A DNA stretch of 64,000 nucleotides from Circinella minor (taxonomy: Eukaryota > Mucoromycota > Mucoromycetes > Mucorales > Lichtheimiaceae). The translations under genes and the position numbers were made by a program. This document shows, piece by piece, positions 36,773 through 48,319 of the stretch. The notes beneath the pieces were generated by a model, which was not told the DNA's origin, searched no databases, and saw nothing but the letters and a program-made list of their open reading frames with translations. The first letter of the stretch is position 1, and each line of letters starts with the position of its first letter. Location of the stretch: NCBI GenBank assembly GCA_016758965.1, contig JAEPRB010000084.1:62001-126000 (forward strand), in the 5' to 3' direction.

Positions 36773-36957
36773 TGTTACAGACTTAGTAACAGGCAGACTT
36801 CGGTAAAAGCGAACTCAAGGTAACATAGGTTATACAAGCTGGTTCAGCAGTATAAAAGGGCTGCTGGACTGGAAAAATAAAAAATTAACCTCCTTTTCTA
36901 CTGTATCATTTATTGACCTGGTTAAAAGTTCACTATATACAGGACTAGTCTATAACA
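36773..36957 (+). mobile_element. LTR (solo or 3' LTR) with adjacent polypurine tract
   Basis: 185 bp bounded by TGTTACAGAC and GTCTATAACA, a 10-bp terminal inverted repeat with one mismatch and canonical TG...CA ends. A purine tract (AGAGGGGGAGAG) immediately precedes it, as expected left of a 3' LTR. Inside are TATAAAAGG (about 36851) as a promoter-like box and AATAAA downstream. No second LTR or internal gene was found, and no clear target duplication. Confidence 0.65.
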
Positions 36958-36978
36958 CAAAAGCAGTTCAAAAGAATT

Positions 36979-37369
36979 TTGGAAGCAATCGATGAAGATG
37001 GGCCATTCTCTAAGCAAGCATGTGAATATACAAGTGTGGGCGTTATGTACACCGAAACCTGTCTCCACAAATACAAGCGACGATGTTCTTTTGAGCCATC
37101 CAGTCCACAACCTCTAGATCTATCAGCAGGTATTAACCCAACAGTCGGAAGGCAAGAGACTGGAGCTATGTCCATGATTGAGCCGGAGAAGCGGAAACGC
37201 CCGATCTAGATGTTGTTGCCGAGTTTATTACTGAACATATGAAAACCCACAAGCGCATGAACTGGCGAGAATGCTATGATAAAGAACGAGCCAATGGATA
37301 TTATAAAAATTATAAAGACGCAACCACTTTAAAGGCCACTTATCATCAAATAAGATCTAAAAAAAACTA
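36979..37369 (+). pseudogene. frameshifted gene fragment, unknown
   Basis: Two plus-strand frames abut. The first (36979-37209) ends GAMSMIEPEKRKRPI. The second, in another frame, reads DLDVVAEFITEHMKTHKRMN ... WRECYDKERANGYYKNYKD ... YHQIRSKKN then stop, which looks like a small helical domain. A stop precedes the second frame, so a frameshift or a lost intron is needed to join them. No family recognised. Its place right after an LTR suggests transposon-related or host fragment decay. Confidence 0.35.
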
Positions 37370-37981
37370 ATTTCTTTAACTTCACTAAAAATATATCCTT
37401 TTATTTCATTTTACATTTTTTTATCTTGACTATTGTTGGCATTAGATCATGCTGTTATTGTGCTGAGAGAAAGTGAAACATAGCGGATGCATGGAATCTT
37501 TAAAAAAGAAAGTGAGGAGAGTCTTCTTATAATCACCGAGAAAAAGATTTGGGAGAGTTTAAAATTTTATATGTTGTTTATCATAATGATTTATTTCAAC
37601 TAAATAGAGAAAGAAACTGCCACAAGAAGAAAATAAGATGTGTATGTGAGAGAGAGAGGGAGAGAAATGTAGTTTGTTATAATACAGATTATTGATGAGA
37701 AAGAAAGAGATAGAAAACAAGTTTTCGTCTAGCAATAGTTTTTGAATAGAATGAATAGTATAATGTTTAAAAATGATAAAAAAGGTAAAGGGGAGAGAAT
37801 TTGTGTGTGTGTGTGTGTGTGTAAATGAAGTCGTCAAAGTCAATTGAAAAAAAAGGGTTAAATTATTATTAAATATATAAGCAAAAAATTACAGAAAAAA
37901 GAAAAAGGAAATATAATGGAATGAAAATGGATAAAAAGTAAACTATTAAATTGCTTGCTTGCTTGTCTTTTTTTTTTCTTC
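37370..37981. other. intergenic
   Basis: 3' flank of the minus-strand gene that follows. It contains a GT repeat (37803-37822) and GAGA-rich runs. No gene. Confidence 0.5.
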
Positions 37982-39830
37982 TTAGAAATAACCACCTCCT
38001 CTTTCATTATAACGATTGGAAAATTGTTGAGGTATATCACGTGGACCACGTACACGATCTCTTGCACTATATCGATAACTATCTGATGATGTAGATGGTG
38101 AAATATCATCATTATATCGACTAGGAGATCTTGCTCTTGCTGCTGCAGGTACATGACGATCATTTAAATAATTTCTTGAAGAAGAATTATCATCATCACC
38201 ATACCTTGATGGTGGTTTATTTCTTGAAGACATTTTCCATCCCGCTCCTTCATTTTCTACAGGTCTACGATAATTAGCTGAACGTGAAGATGAATGACGA
38301 TCTTCATATATATCATGATCCATAGAAGGTGTTGTACGTCTGCTGCTACTATGAGTAATATTATTCGTGGTATAAGAACGGTCTACATGATGATGACTCG
38401 TTGGTTCTATTACAGGTGCTCGTCGACTTGAATAAGGTCGATCTTCATAAGGATCTAAATGAGTTGTACCCGATCGATTTGGTTGTTGACGATAAGAACG
38501 TTCTTCTGATGATGGGTGTTCATAAACATTATTAGTTGTATCTTTTAATGAAGAAGAAGAAGGAGGGGGAGGTCGTTGTTTTCGTTGACGTAATTCTTCA
38601 CGTTCTCTTTCACGTTGCGACATTTGTGGTTCAGGATCAGCTTCCCATAATTTCTTTTTCGAAGGTCGAGATGAATTTACTTGTCGATCTAAAGGTGGTA
38701 ACATACTATCATCTTGTTCATAACTTTGACGTTGATTAGAATAACGATTCATTTTAGGTTGTGGTGCTCTTTCATCAAATAACCATCTTGGTAATGGTTC
38801 ATGTTTTTTCTCATAATATTCTCGAAGCACTCGTGATACGTGTGTTTCACCTTCCCAATCCGATTCATCCGATTCTATATTTATATTAATTATTTGTTGT
38901 TATTATACTTTTTTTTAAAAAAAATATAATATATATAACAATTCATAATTTTTATTCTTCCCTCCCTTTCCCTCTTCTATATATATTACCTGGACCACGA
39001 TCATCACGCGAGGGTATCTTATCTGAAATTGTTTGTGTTGCTTGAACGAGTTTTCCCCATAATTTTGCAGTTTGTTTTGGTTTATCATCTAATTATATTG
39101 TTAACAAAAAAAAAAAGAAAATGAACTCTTGTCAGTATATATAAATGATAAATGTTACCTGAGTAATATAATAAAAAAAAAGGGGGGGGGGAAAGGAGGA
39201 GGAGAGAAAAGTAGAGTAAAAATAAAAATAAACTGTATATGGATATAAATTCCCATAAATATATATCAACAAACAAAAATAAAATAACTTACATTTTTCA
39301 TTCAACTGTTTCCATTTTTCATTTTGTCGTACTTTTCCCCATAACTTTTTACCAGCTTGACCTGGTGAAGAACCAGAATCACTTGTTTGGTCAGGAAGAT
39401 GAGCAGCAAAGTTATTATAATAAAAAGAATCGTCATCATTTTCTCCTTCATTGTTAATGTTGTTAGGGTTGGTTTTTATATTATTGTTACTAGGTGACCG
39501 AACAAATCGTGACCATTTACTTCCTGTTGAAGTTGCTGAAGAAGTATCTGAAGTGACATTATGATTGGTAGTACCACTTGAATTGGATGAAGCAGCTGAA
39601 GTAGGTCGGGATCTATTTGTTTCATTATTATTACTGTCATAGGAAGGAATAGCTTTTCGAGGTACTCGTAAATTAGAACTATCGTCAAACTTTGTTGGTA
39701 ACGGTGGTAATGGTGGACGAACAACATCTTGACATTTATGTCTTGCAGGATATAAGCCAACATCTTGACCACAATCTTTACAACAAACAATTACTTTTGA
39801 AACACGATAATCCACCGCTTGAGCTCCCAT
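37982..39830 (-). CDS. Mso1-type Sec1-binding protein with N-terminal Cys/His motif
   Basis: Three exons (39293-39830, 38990-39088, 37982-38874) give 509 residues. Residues about 186-245 (KLWGKLVQATQTISDKI ... DWEGETHVSRVLREYYEKK ... PLPRWLFD) match the Sec1-binding region of Mso1, which helps the SM protein Sec1 and exocytic SNAREs in vesicle fusion at the plasma membrane. A related WGK motif also ends exon 1 (KLWGKVRQNEKWKQL). The N-terminus has VIVCCKDCGQDVGLYPARHK followed by Cys: C17-x2-C20-x10-H31-x-C33, a possible zinc knuckle. The rest is Ser/Asn/Arg-rich and disordered, ending RYNERGGGYF. The family call rests on one motif. The role in secretion is inferred. Confidence 0.82.
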
Positions 39831-41158
39831 AATATATTTATATATATGTCAAAATAAAAAGTAAAAAAAGACCGAAAAAAAAATAAAAAGAGAGAGAGAG
39901 GGAGTGAAAGGTTATTAAGGGGTGAGTATGAGAAATAAAAAAAAAAGTGGTATGTATTTGTGTATGTATATAGAAGTAAAAAAGAAAGAAAGAAAGAAAA
40001 AAGGGGAAAGGGGAAAGTGGTATATTACTTGAATATATAATAATTATATTATTATTATTATTGCTATTATTAAGGTTATTTTACATTTTCACCTTCTCTT
40101 TTTTAGTCTAGAAATGGTACATTGTATTTCTTATAATGTAAAAAATAATGTGGAGCTAAACTTTTTGACTCGTTTTTTTAATTCCCTTCCCGAATGCCAT
40201 CACCCCCCACACACACAACTTCTCCCCCAACCCAATTCAACCCTTGTCCTTCCCCTTCCCCTTACCTCCCCCCCATCAGGTACATATAGAAATAAGACAT
40301 GTCATTTTTGCATAATAGTAATAGAAAATATTATATAACTTTGATCATATATATATACTTTAAAATACAACTTTGAGTTTTTTTTTCATGTACTTTTTCA
40401 TTATCTCTATAAATAATACAGTTTATTTATGATTGATGCAAAAAAAAAGCTTGTGACAATAATTTACGGGCATTAAAGACAAAAAAAGTACACTCTTTTT
40501 TTTTTTGGGGGGGGGAAGGGTTGGATGGGAAGAGGAGAAGATTTTATGTTACACAAACACATCTTCTCTTTTTTTTTTCTCTGTTGATAAATTATTATCA
40601 TAACAATAAGTTATGCATAAAAATATAATGCCAAGGGAACCGTGTTTCTTTTTGTAACTATGAAAATAAAGTACGTAACCTAAAAAAAGGATTTCCAGAA
40701 AAATAAAGTGCCAAGAAGAACTTTTTTATTATTTTATATCAAAGAACCTCTATATAAATGATAAATATTTATAACATATATTAGTTCTATATCTAAATTG
40801 TACAATTAAAATTAATAAATCATTTTAATAAAATAATAATAAAGAATATATAAATTCAAATTGTTAAAGTATATATAATAAATGATTTAAAATTTGAAAA
40901 TGAATAATACGTAGTGAGGAAGAGAAAGTTGTTAATGACGGGGGAATTATTTAAATGCTTACAAAATGAGAAAGATAGACAGGAAAGGGAAAAAAAGTAA
41001 AAAAAAAGAAGAAAATGCATGAAAGATTAAATACAATTTTTGAAAAATAAAAAGAAAAATATGCTTTTACAGAAGTTTAATGATATTAGTAAAAAAAAGA
41101 AGGAAAAAACTAAGTTATATATTATTAGAGTATTATATTTAGAAATGAATTTTGTTAT
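39831..41158. other. intergenic, simple-sequence-rich
   Basis: Upstream side of the Mso1-like gene (GAGAGAGA, GAAAGAAAG runs), then C-rich and TA-rich stretches, a G-run near 40507 and AT-rich 3' flank of the next minus-strand gene. No coding frame was seen. Confidence 0.5.
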
Positions 41159-42833
41159 TTATGGTATTTCATGAACCCCTTGTCTTTTTTCTGGATCATC
41201 TAATATGGATTGTCGAGTTACAAGTTGAAAAGGACAATTTTGTAATGGTAAAAATCTTGAAGGAGGTAAATCAAAAGGTGTTACAAAATAATGTTGTCGT
41301 AAAAGTCGAATCAATTGATTTTGTTGAGGTTGATGATTATTACTCATTAGAGTAGAAGAAGATGATAAAGAAGAATTTGTTGTTGCTACTTCAGAAGGAT
41401 AAAATAATTTATCAAGATTATAGGATGACATTTCATTGGATGCGTTGTCATGATTTTCTTTATCTGAATTTTTTATGGATGAACTTGCAAGATCATGTCG
41501 AGATCGAGGTGGGTAATGTAAAAGTTTTTTGTTGACAAGAGAAAGTTCATTTTTATTATTCTTGTCAATAACAGATGGATTTAATTGTTTTTGATGTGAA
41601 GACAATGAATTTAATGTTGATTGTTGACTATGGATTACAGATAATGTGGATCCCACTAGGTTGGATTGTTTCATTCGTTGTTGTTTATTATGGACACTCG
41701 TAATAGTATCTGTTACTGCTGTATTTTCTTCGACACTGTCACACGTAGATAAATTACGAATTGACAAACTTTCACTACTTCCTGTATCTGAACTCCATTC
41801 TTCTTCATGTTGATTTGATGTTGTTCGATTACTATTATTATTATTGGCAGTAGTATTTGTTGTTGCTGGAAATAATGCACTATAAGTAACAGATGAAGGG
41901 AATTTAAATATATTACGTTGTTGTTGTTGATCCCATTCATTAAAAGAAGCAGCTGCTATGGATGCTTCATGAGAGGAGCTTAATGTTGTTGTTGTTGCTT
42001 CTGCTCTTGCAATCATGGGTTCACCTGGTAATGAAAATAAAATAGGATCTTTGCGTTCATTGTTTCCTTTGGGTGAATCTGGATTATCTTTATTGCTCGA
42101 TAATAAATGTTGACGTCGACGTGAGTTATGCCATACCAAAATGCCTATAGCAATCATCGCCACCATACCACTACTACTTGCTCCAATAATGCCTGCAATA
42201 ATATTACTTTTATTCGCTTTTTTTTGTTCATTTTCATTATTTTCTTTTATAGAATTTAATGATCTATCATTATTATTATCTTCGGGGATTTTTGCTTCTT
42301 CTTCTTCTTGATTCATCTGTTGTGCTGGTGATGCATCTTGTTGGTGCGGTAGAGGTGGTAATGGTAATCCTAGATTAGCGCCAATGACACGAGCTGCACG
42401 TACTTCTTCATCTATTTGTTCATTATTTGTTGGTATTATTAAAAAGTTAGAAGAATAATAAGCAGATGTGGGTGTTGGATTATCTTCAATAAGAATAATA
42501 GTAGCGTTGACTATCAATATAAATGTATTTTAATTAGTTATTATTGGAACGAATAATAATAATAGTAGTAATAAAAAGGGAAATATACATACTACTAATG
42601 CTAGTCATAATATCCTCATTATCTTCAATATTATTAATACTAGTTATACTATCATCATTATCGTCATCATTATCATTATCGTCATCATAATCATAATCAT
42701 CGTCATAATCATCATCATTATCTTCATTATTATCTTCAATACTAGTTGTTGATATTTCCATCGGTATTGCAAAGGATGATATTATGCATAATGTAGATAA
42801 GCATAATATCAATATTAATAATTTCTTTATCAT
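41159..42833 (-). CDS. single-pass membrane protein with signal peptide and long Ser/Asn-rich cytosolic tail
   Basis: Not assigned to a family. Two exons (42593-42833, 41159-42510) give 530 residues. The signal peptide is evident (MIKKLLILILCLSTLCIISS). A strongly acidic stretch of Asp/Asn follows (about residues 30-65), then the rest of the ectodomain (to about 180), with proline-rich LGLPLPPLPHQ. The membrane helix (about 183-208, NIIAGIIGASSSGMVAMIAI) is followed by a stop-transfer HNSRRRQ, so the long C-terminal part should be cytosolic. That tail is Ser/Asn/Gln-rich; its C-terminus (LIRLLRQHYFVTPFDLPPSR) looks more conserved. Layout resembles fungal surface sensors, but no WSC or Mid2 domain was seen. 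It shares a 0.5-kb divergent promoter with the C3HC gene. Confidence 0.82.
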
Positions 42834-43337
42834 GAGAAAAGTAACCGAGTGATTGAGTGAGTGAAAGTGAAAGTAAAAAAAAAAAAGCGATAAAGAGAGA
42901 AAGAAAGAGAGAAAGAAAATCAAAATAAAATACCGTTGTTTTAGTTATGTCAAAAAAAAAAAAGTTATTTAGATAGACGTTTGTTCGTTGTAGTGTATTT
43001 TGAAATTTGGCCACTCGAGTACAAATATTGTTAGTTATATTATGTTTATAACCTTCCCTCTAATAACATTTTTATTGTTTATATCAAATAATTCTTATCA
43101 TCCAAACAATTATTTTAAACTATTTTATATTTGATATACTAATAATATTATATACCACTAAATATTTTTCAGTATGTATTTCTTTATCGCATGAAGAAGA
43201 GGGTGTTCTTATTTTTTTTACCTTAAACACCAAAAAGAATGAAGTCACATCCAATGTCCGGTTTCCAATTATATTAATATTAAAACAACTAGTTTTTCCT
43301 TCTTTTCTTTCATTCAAAAAATTAAATTTATAACATT
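42834..43337. promoter_or_regulatory. shared divergent promoter region
   Basis: 504 bp between two ATGs facing away from each other. It holds GAAAGAGAGAAAG runs on the plus strand near the minus gene, a poly-A run at about 42953-42963, and an AT-rich centre. No defined boxes could be assigned. Confidence 0.5.
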
Positions 43338-46300
43338 ATGGAAGCTTCAACAGAAGATACAGTAAATAATACTAATAATGTACTTCAAACATATGATGAA
43401 GTACAAAAACTTTGCGAAACAATAAAAAATAAAAGAAATTATCCAAAACGATCCATTCATCATGTAATAACCACAACAAATTCATTTATTCCGTAAGTTT
43501 GACCTCTTTTTTTTTTTTTTTTCCTTTACATGTATTACTATTCTTGTTCATTTAATAAATAACTAAACAATAATAATAATAATAATAAATAGATCAAAAC
43601 GAGTACGTTCAGCTGAAACGGTTATGGATAATACAGAAAATACACCACCTAAAAATAATATGAATAATGAATTAGCATCAGAAGAATTCTCACCCACTAA
43701 TCATACTACGCATATTCCATTAAAACTTTCTTTGGATCGTGAAGCTTTTTATAAACGACTTGAAACATATTCTACTTTATTTATTTCAAAACGTCGACCT
43801 GTTAATGCTTTACAATGTGCTATGCATGGTTTTATTGATACTCATATTGCAGGTGGTGCAAAGGGGAATATTTGTAAACTTTCTTGTTCAACATGTGATT
43901 GTACAAATTTTGTTATTGATATCAGTTGTTTTAATCCAAATATACCCAAAGGTAAAAGAAATTTTTATTTTATTTTATTTTATTTTATTTTATTATTATT
44001 ATTATTATGATCAAATAGAATAAATTAAATTCAATTTATATTTTATAGTTCAAGAGATTAAGCAAACTTATTTGGAAGAATTAAGTAAATCTCATCGACC
44101 TGGATGTTTCTGGAAATTTGATAAATGTTCAGGTAAAATATTGTATAAGTTATTTTTTTTTTCATATTGATATACTCATCAATTGGCGTCGTGTTCTTAT
44201 TATTATCATTATCATTATAGATGACATATATGCATTTCCTTATGGTACTTCATCTGAAGCACTTGATTTGATCAAAACTGAAGGTAGTCGATTACTTGAA
44301 TGTGATTCATTACCTACAATCAATCATCCTTTGGTAAGTTATTTTTACTTGTCATTCTTTTTCTTTTCATTAAGCATATATATAACACCTATTTCAATAA
44401 CTATTCGATTCACACAAACACACCTACATATATATGTGTATATTTAGACCACTGAACAATGTGAAAAATTGGATGTAATCATTGAAACTTTTGAAAACAC
44501 CAACAATAATACGTTTTTATCTTCAGAATCAAAAAGAATTCCTTATATTATTGCCATGTTTGGTTGGAGATTGGACAATAATAAGAATTCATTAAAATGT
44601 CATCATTGTTTCCGTACGATTCAAAATTCTTCTTTTACCTCTTCTTCTTTTAATCTTATTAATAATCATATGGAATATTGTTCTTGGATAAATCGAAAAC
44701 AAGCCATGATTCAACCAATGAATGAAGAAGGAATAAGAGGAAATACAGAAGATAATAGTATTTGTGGATATGAATGGATGATTCATATGATGGATCTTGA
44801 ATATGACTTCTTATTTTATATACGAGAATCATCAGCTGAATACCAAGAATCAAGACTTCAATGGTTTAGAAATACACGTCGTCGAATGGCTGAATCACGT
44901 ACAGCTTTAGCAATGGAATTTCCAGATTCTCCTGAAAGTATTCCTGAATTGACAAAGAATATTGGTGATGAAGGAGAACAAATCCTTCTTGAAAAAGAAA
45001 AAGAAAAGCCTGTTATCAATGAGGAAACTGTTATTTTTGATGAACAGTTACAAGAACAGGAACATGTTGATGAAGAACCATCGATCCCTGAAAATGGGGT
45101 TAAAACACAAGTTGAACCAACTGAAACATTAGAATTGGAATCAACAAAAGAACAGCAAGAAGAAGAAGAAGAAGAAGAACCTTCTTCTAAACCATCTCAA
45201 GAAGTTGAAGATGAATTGATGGATTTCATGGAATCTGAACCAGAAGATGAAGGTGAGGCTGAACCTACTACTACAAATGCAACAACAGCAGCTACAACAA
45301 CGGCAACAGTCGAAGAAGAGAAAGTAGAAGAAACCACAACAGACATTGATATTGATGTTTCATTGCTAGAAGATGTTCAAACACCAACAACAGGAGTTTC
45401 AACACCTGTACCTGATCAGTTACAACAAGATCATCTTGACGATGAAGTACATGATGATAGTGCAATTATTGTTACTCCTTCTTCTGATACAAAGGAATTA
45501 TCTTCTCCACCAACCTCAACAGTTGAGTCAGCAGAAGATGAAGCAGCAACAATAACGAATACTACTATTGACATGGAAATGACTGATAAAGCACAAGAAG
45601 CGTTGACTACCAGTGGTGATAAAGATGAGCAACAACAGCAAGCAGATAATACAACTGCTACTGTTTTGACACCATCAATTCAAGTTGAAGAAATAGGTGA
45701 TGATGGTAATGAATTGATAAATGATGAAAATATAAATCAAGTAACTGAAGAATCATCAACAGTTCCTATAATCTCTATGGAAGAGGATGTTGAACTTGTC
45801 TCTTCTTCTTCTCCTACTACTGTGGATGGTCAAGAAAAAGAGCATGTGTCAACCACCGAAGAGAAGAAAGAGGAAGAAGATTTGTCTTCTAAGCATGAAA
45901 CTCAAGATTCAGTATTGATCAATGAAGAAGAGAATAAAGACGATATTCAACACCAAGAACAAGATGGAGTGGATCAATTCAAAACAGAGGAACAAGTACA
46001 AGATGAAACAACGGATCAATCTAAAGCAAAGGAACAAGAGAAGGAGGAAGAAGAAACAAGTATTGATTTGGCGGTACAACAGCAACAGGAAGAGGAAGAT
46101 AATAAAAATATGGAAGTATTAGAACAAACTGTTCCTCAAGTAGGACATGACGTATCGGAGGATGCTATCGTTGTTACAAGCATGGAAGAAGATGAAAAAG
46201 AGGAGGAAGAGATGGAAGAGATACAAGATACCGTTTCTGTATCTACAAAGCTTGAGCAAGAAAACGACACAACCGGTAATGATAAGGATAATGAACGACA

Positions 46301-47597
46301 AACTCCAACGTCTGATTCGTTGGAAGGACTTGACGAAGAAGATGGATTAGACCATTCTCAACACACAATTTCTAATGATAATGTTCTTCGTACAAAACAA
46401 TCTGATGATTTAATTCAAGAAACTGAACAAGAAGGAGAAGTGACAGAACCACAAGAAGAACAAGTGGTTAGTAATGACAAAAGTAAGCCTACAACTACTT
46501 CAGTAATTGATAAAGAGAGTACAACAAAGGAAAAAGAGGAAGAGGAAGAGACAGTTGAAGTAGAAGAAACCGTAGATGGCGTGATTGTTTCAGAAACAAC
46601 TATTATCAGCTCAACAGAAAAAACTAGTAATAATAAGGATAATGATGAAAATGAAGATGAGAAAGAAGCAGATAATACACCAACCACGGTTGAAATTGTT
46701 GAACTTGATAATGAAAACAACGAGAAAGATAATTCAGAGACACCTTTTATTTCACTCGACAATACCCGTGATGGAATGACTACGATAGTGTCAGATAGTG
46801 TTGATGAAGTAAAGGAACAATCAGATATTACTGAATCTACTGATGAATCTACAGCAGCAGCAACAGGAACAGTAGCAGGAGTAGAAGCAACGAATGCATC
46901 GGAAAATGTAGTTGTAGAAAATACACAATCAGAAGAGGAACTCAAACCTTTAATGGATAATTTTGGTACACCTGTTTTAAATCAATCAGGTTCAACTCCT
47001 CAAATCTTGCAATCAATGGAGGACGCGCTTGGTCAATCACCTGGCCATCCTGACACTTCCACTACTGCTACTATTACTGATAATGATACCCAACAAGCTG
47101 TTGAATTAACTGAAACATCAGCTCAAGAATCATCAGTAGCAGCAGCAGCAGCAAAAGAAGAAGAGGAACAAACAACGACAGTTGTTATCAATGACGATTA
47201 TAATGCGCCAAAAAAGGACCTTGAAGATCCAATGATAGAGGATAGACAAGAGGTCATTGTTAGCAATTCTTTGGTAGGCACAACAACTAATAATGATAGT
47301 AATACTTCTAATGAAAATACTACTGGTGCACAAGGACATGACTATGTGGAGCAAGGAGAAGAAAAAGAAGTAAATAGTGGTGGAGAAAATGGAAATGAAA
47401 CAATAGGGGAGGCAATGGATGAGGATAATAATAATAATGATAATGGTGGTGATGTGAATATGAGAGAAATAGTGGATGAAGAAATGGAAAATGTTGAGGA
47501 AGAACAGGGTGAGGCAATGGAAGAAGTTCCTGCTCCTCCTTCTACTACTATTACTACAACTGTTGCTGCTGCTACTGAAGAATCTCGACAACTTTAA
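43338..47597 (+). CDS. C3HC zinc-finger protein of the ZC3HC1(NIPA)/Rsm1/Pml39 type with a giant acidic tail
   Basis: Family members sit at the nuclear basket or act in mRNA export (Rsm1, Pml39), and ZC3HC1 binds TPR. Six exons: 43338-43492, 43593-43951, 44049-44132, 44221-44333, 44448-47597 with a small phase shift at each, actually five exons in total; 1286 residues. The C3HC region (about 97-240) shows DREAFYKRLETYSTLF, the pair LSCSTC, HRPGCFWKF (H-x3-C-x-W) and IYAFPYGTSSEA. The Rsm1-like second zinc region (about 270-330) shows IIAMFGWRLDN, CHHCFRTI and HMEYCSW, with conserved CGYEWMIHMMD after it. From about residue 400 to the end is an 880-residue Glu/Asp/Thr/Ser/Gln-rich tail with almost no hydrophobic content. 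Animal and yeast members lack such a tail. Promoter shared with the minus-strand membrane protein. Confidence 0.88.
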
Positions 47598-48319
47598 GAT
47601 TCTAATATTTTTACACCTCAAATATTATTATTTTCATTGTAAGTCTTTGATTATTATTATTATTATTTTTTCAATTCGATATATTAACTTTACTAGTATT
47701 GTTAATATTATAGTGCTTACAAAAGGTTACCTTTATTTTCTTTCTTTTATTTTTTCGCTACTAAAAATCCTCTCCCCTTCTTGAAGTATTTTCATTTTCT
47801 TTTTTTTTTCATATATAGCTCATATATAGTAATTCTTTCTCTTTCTTATTTTCTTTCTGTCCTTTATTATACATATTTGCATTTTATCATTATACCTTTT
47901 GTACATAGCTTATTCCATTAAAAAAAATTAGTTTGCTTTCAGTAAATCTTTGTTTTTGGTCTCCCTCTCAACGGCAGGCGAGAATTAGAAATTAAGGATT
48001 ATTTATGAATGATATAGCAAAATAATTTTCTTTGTATCCACTTTTCTTAAAATATAAACGTATTATGTGATCATGACGTTTGGACAATGATACTTTTTTT
48101 TATACATATTATTAATCAATAGTATATGAAAAATCAAACAAGTACTAAAAATAATTGATATGATACAAGCTAACACATCCTTTAGAAGATAAATTTTTGG
48201 CGATTAATTTTTTTTCGCGTTGGGAAGAAATTGATTTCCTATTTTTTTTTAAAAAACTTTCGCGTTTCAAGCAAGTCTTGTAATTTTCTTTTAAGACATT
48301 CTCCTTGGTTGTTACCTAA
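47598..48319. other. intergenic
   Basis: T-rich 3' flank of the C3HC gene, then the RFWD3 upstream region. No coding frame. CTTTCGCGTTTCAAGCAAGT at about 48257 is a GC-richer patch before the RFWD3 ATG. Confidence 0.5.

Noticed and set aside
46415..46945. Ser/Val-rich minus-strand frame of 176 residues
   Set aside because: Antisense shadow of the acidic tail of the C3HC gene (GAA/GAT-rich codons read as Ser/Phe/Val).
47133..47621. Minus-strand frame of 162 residues with hydrophobic stretches
   Set aside because: Antisense of Asn/Glu-rich codons; no independent coding character.
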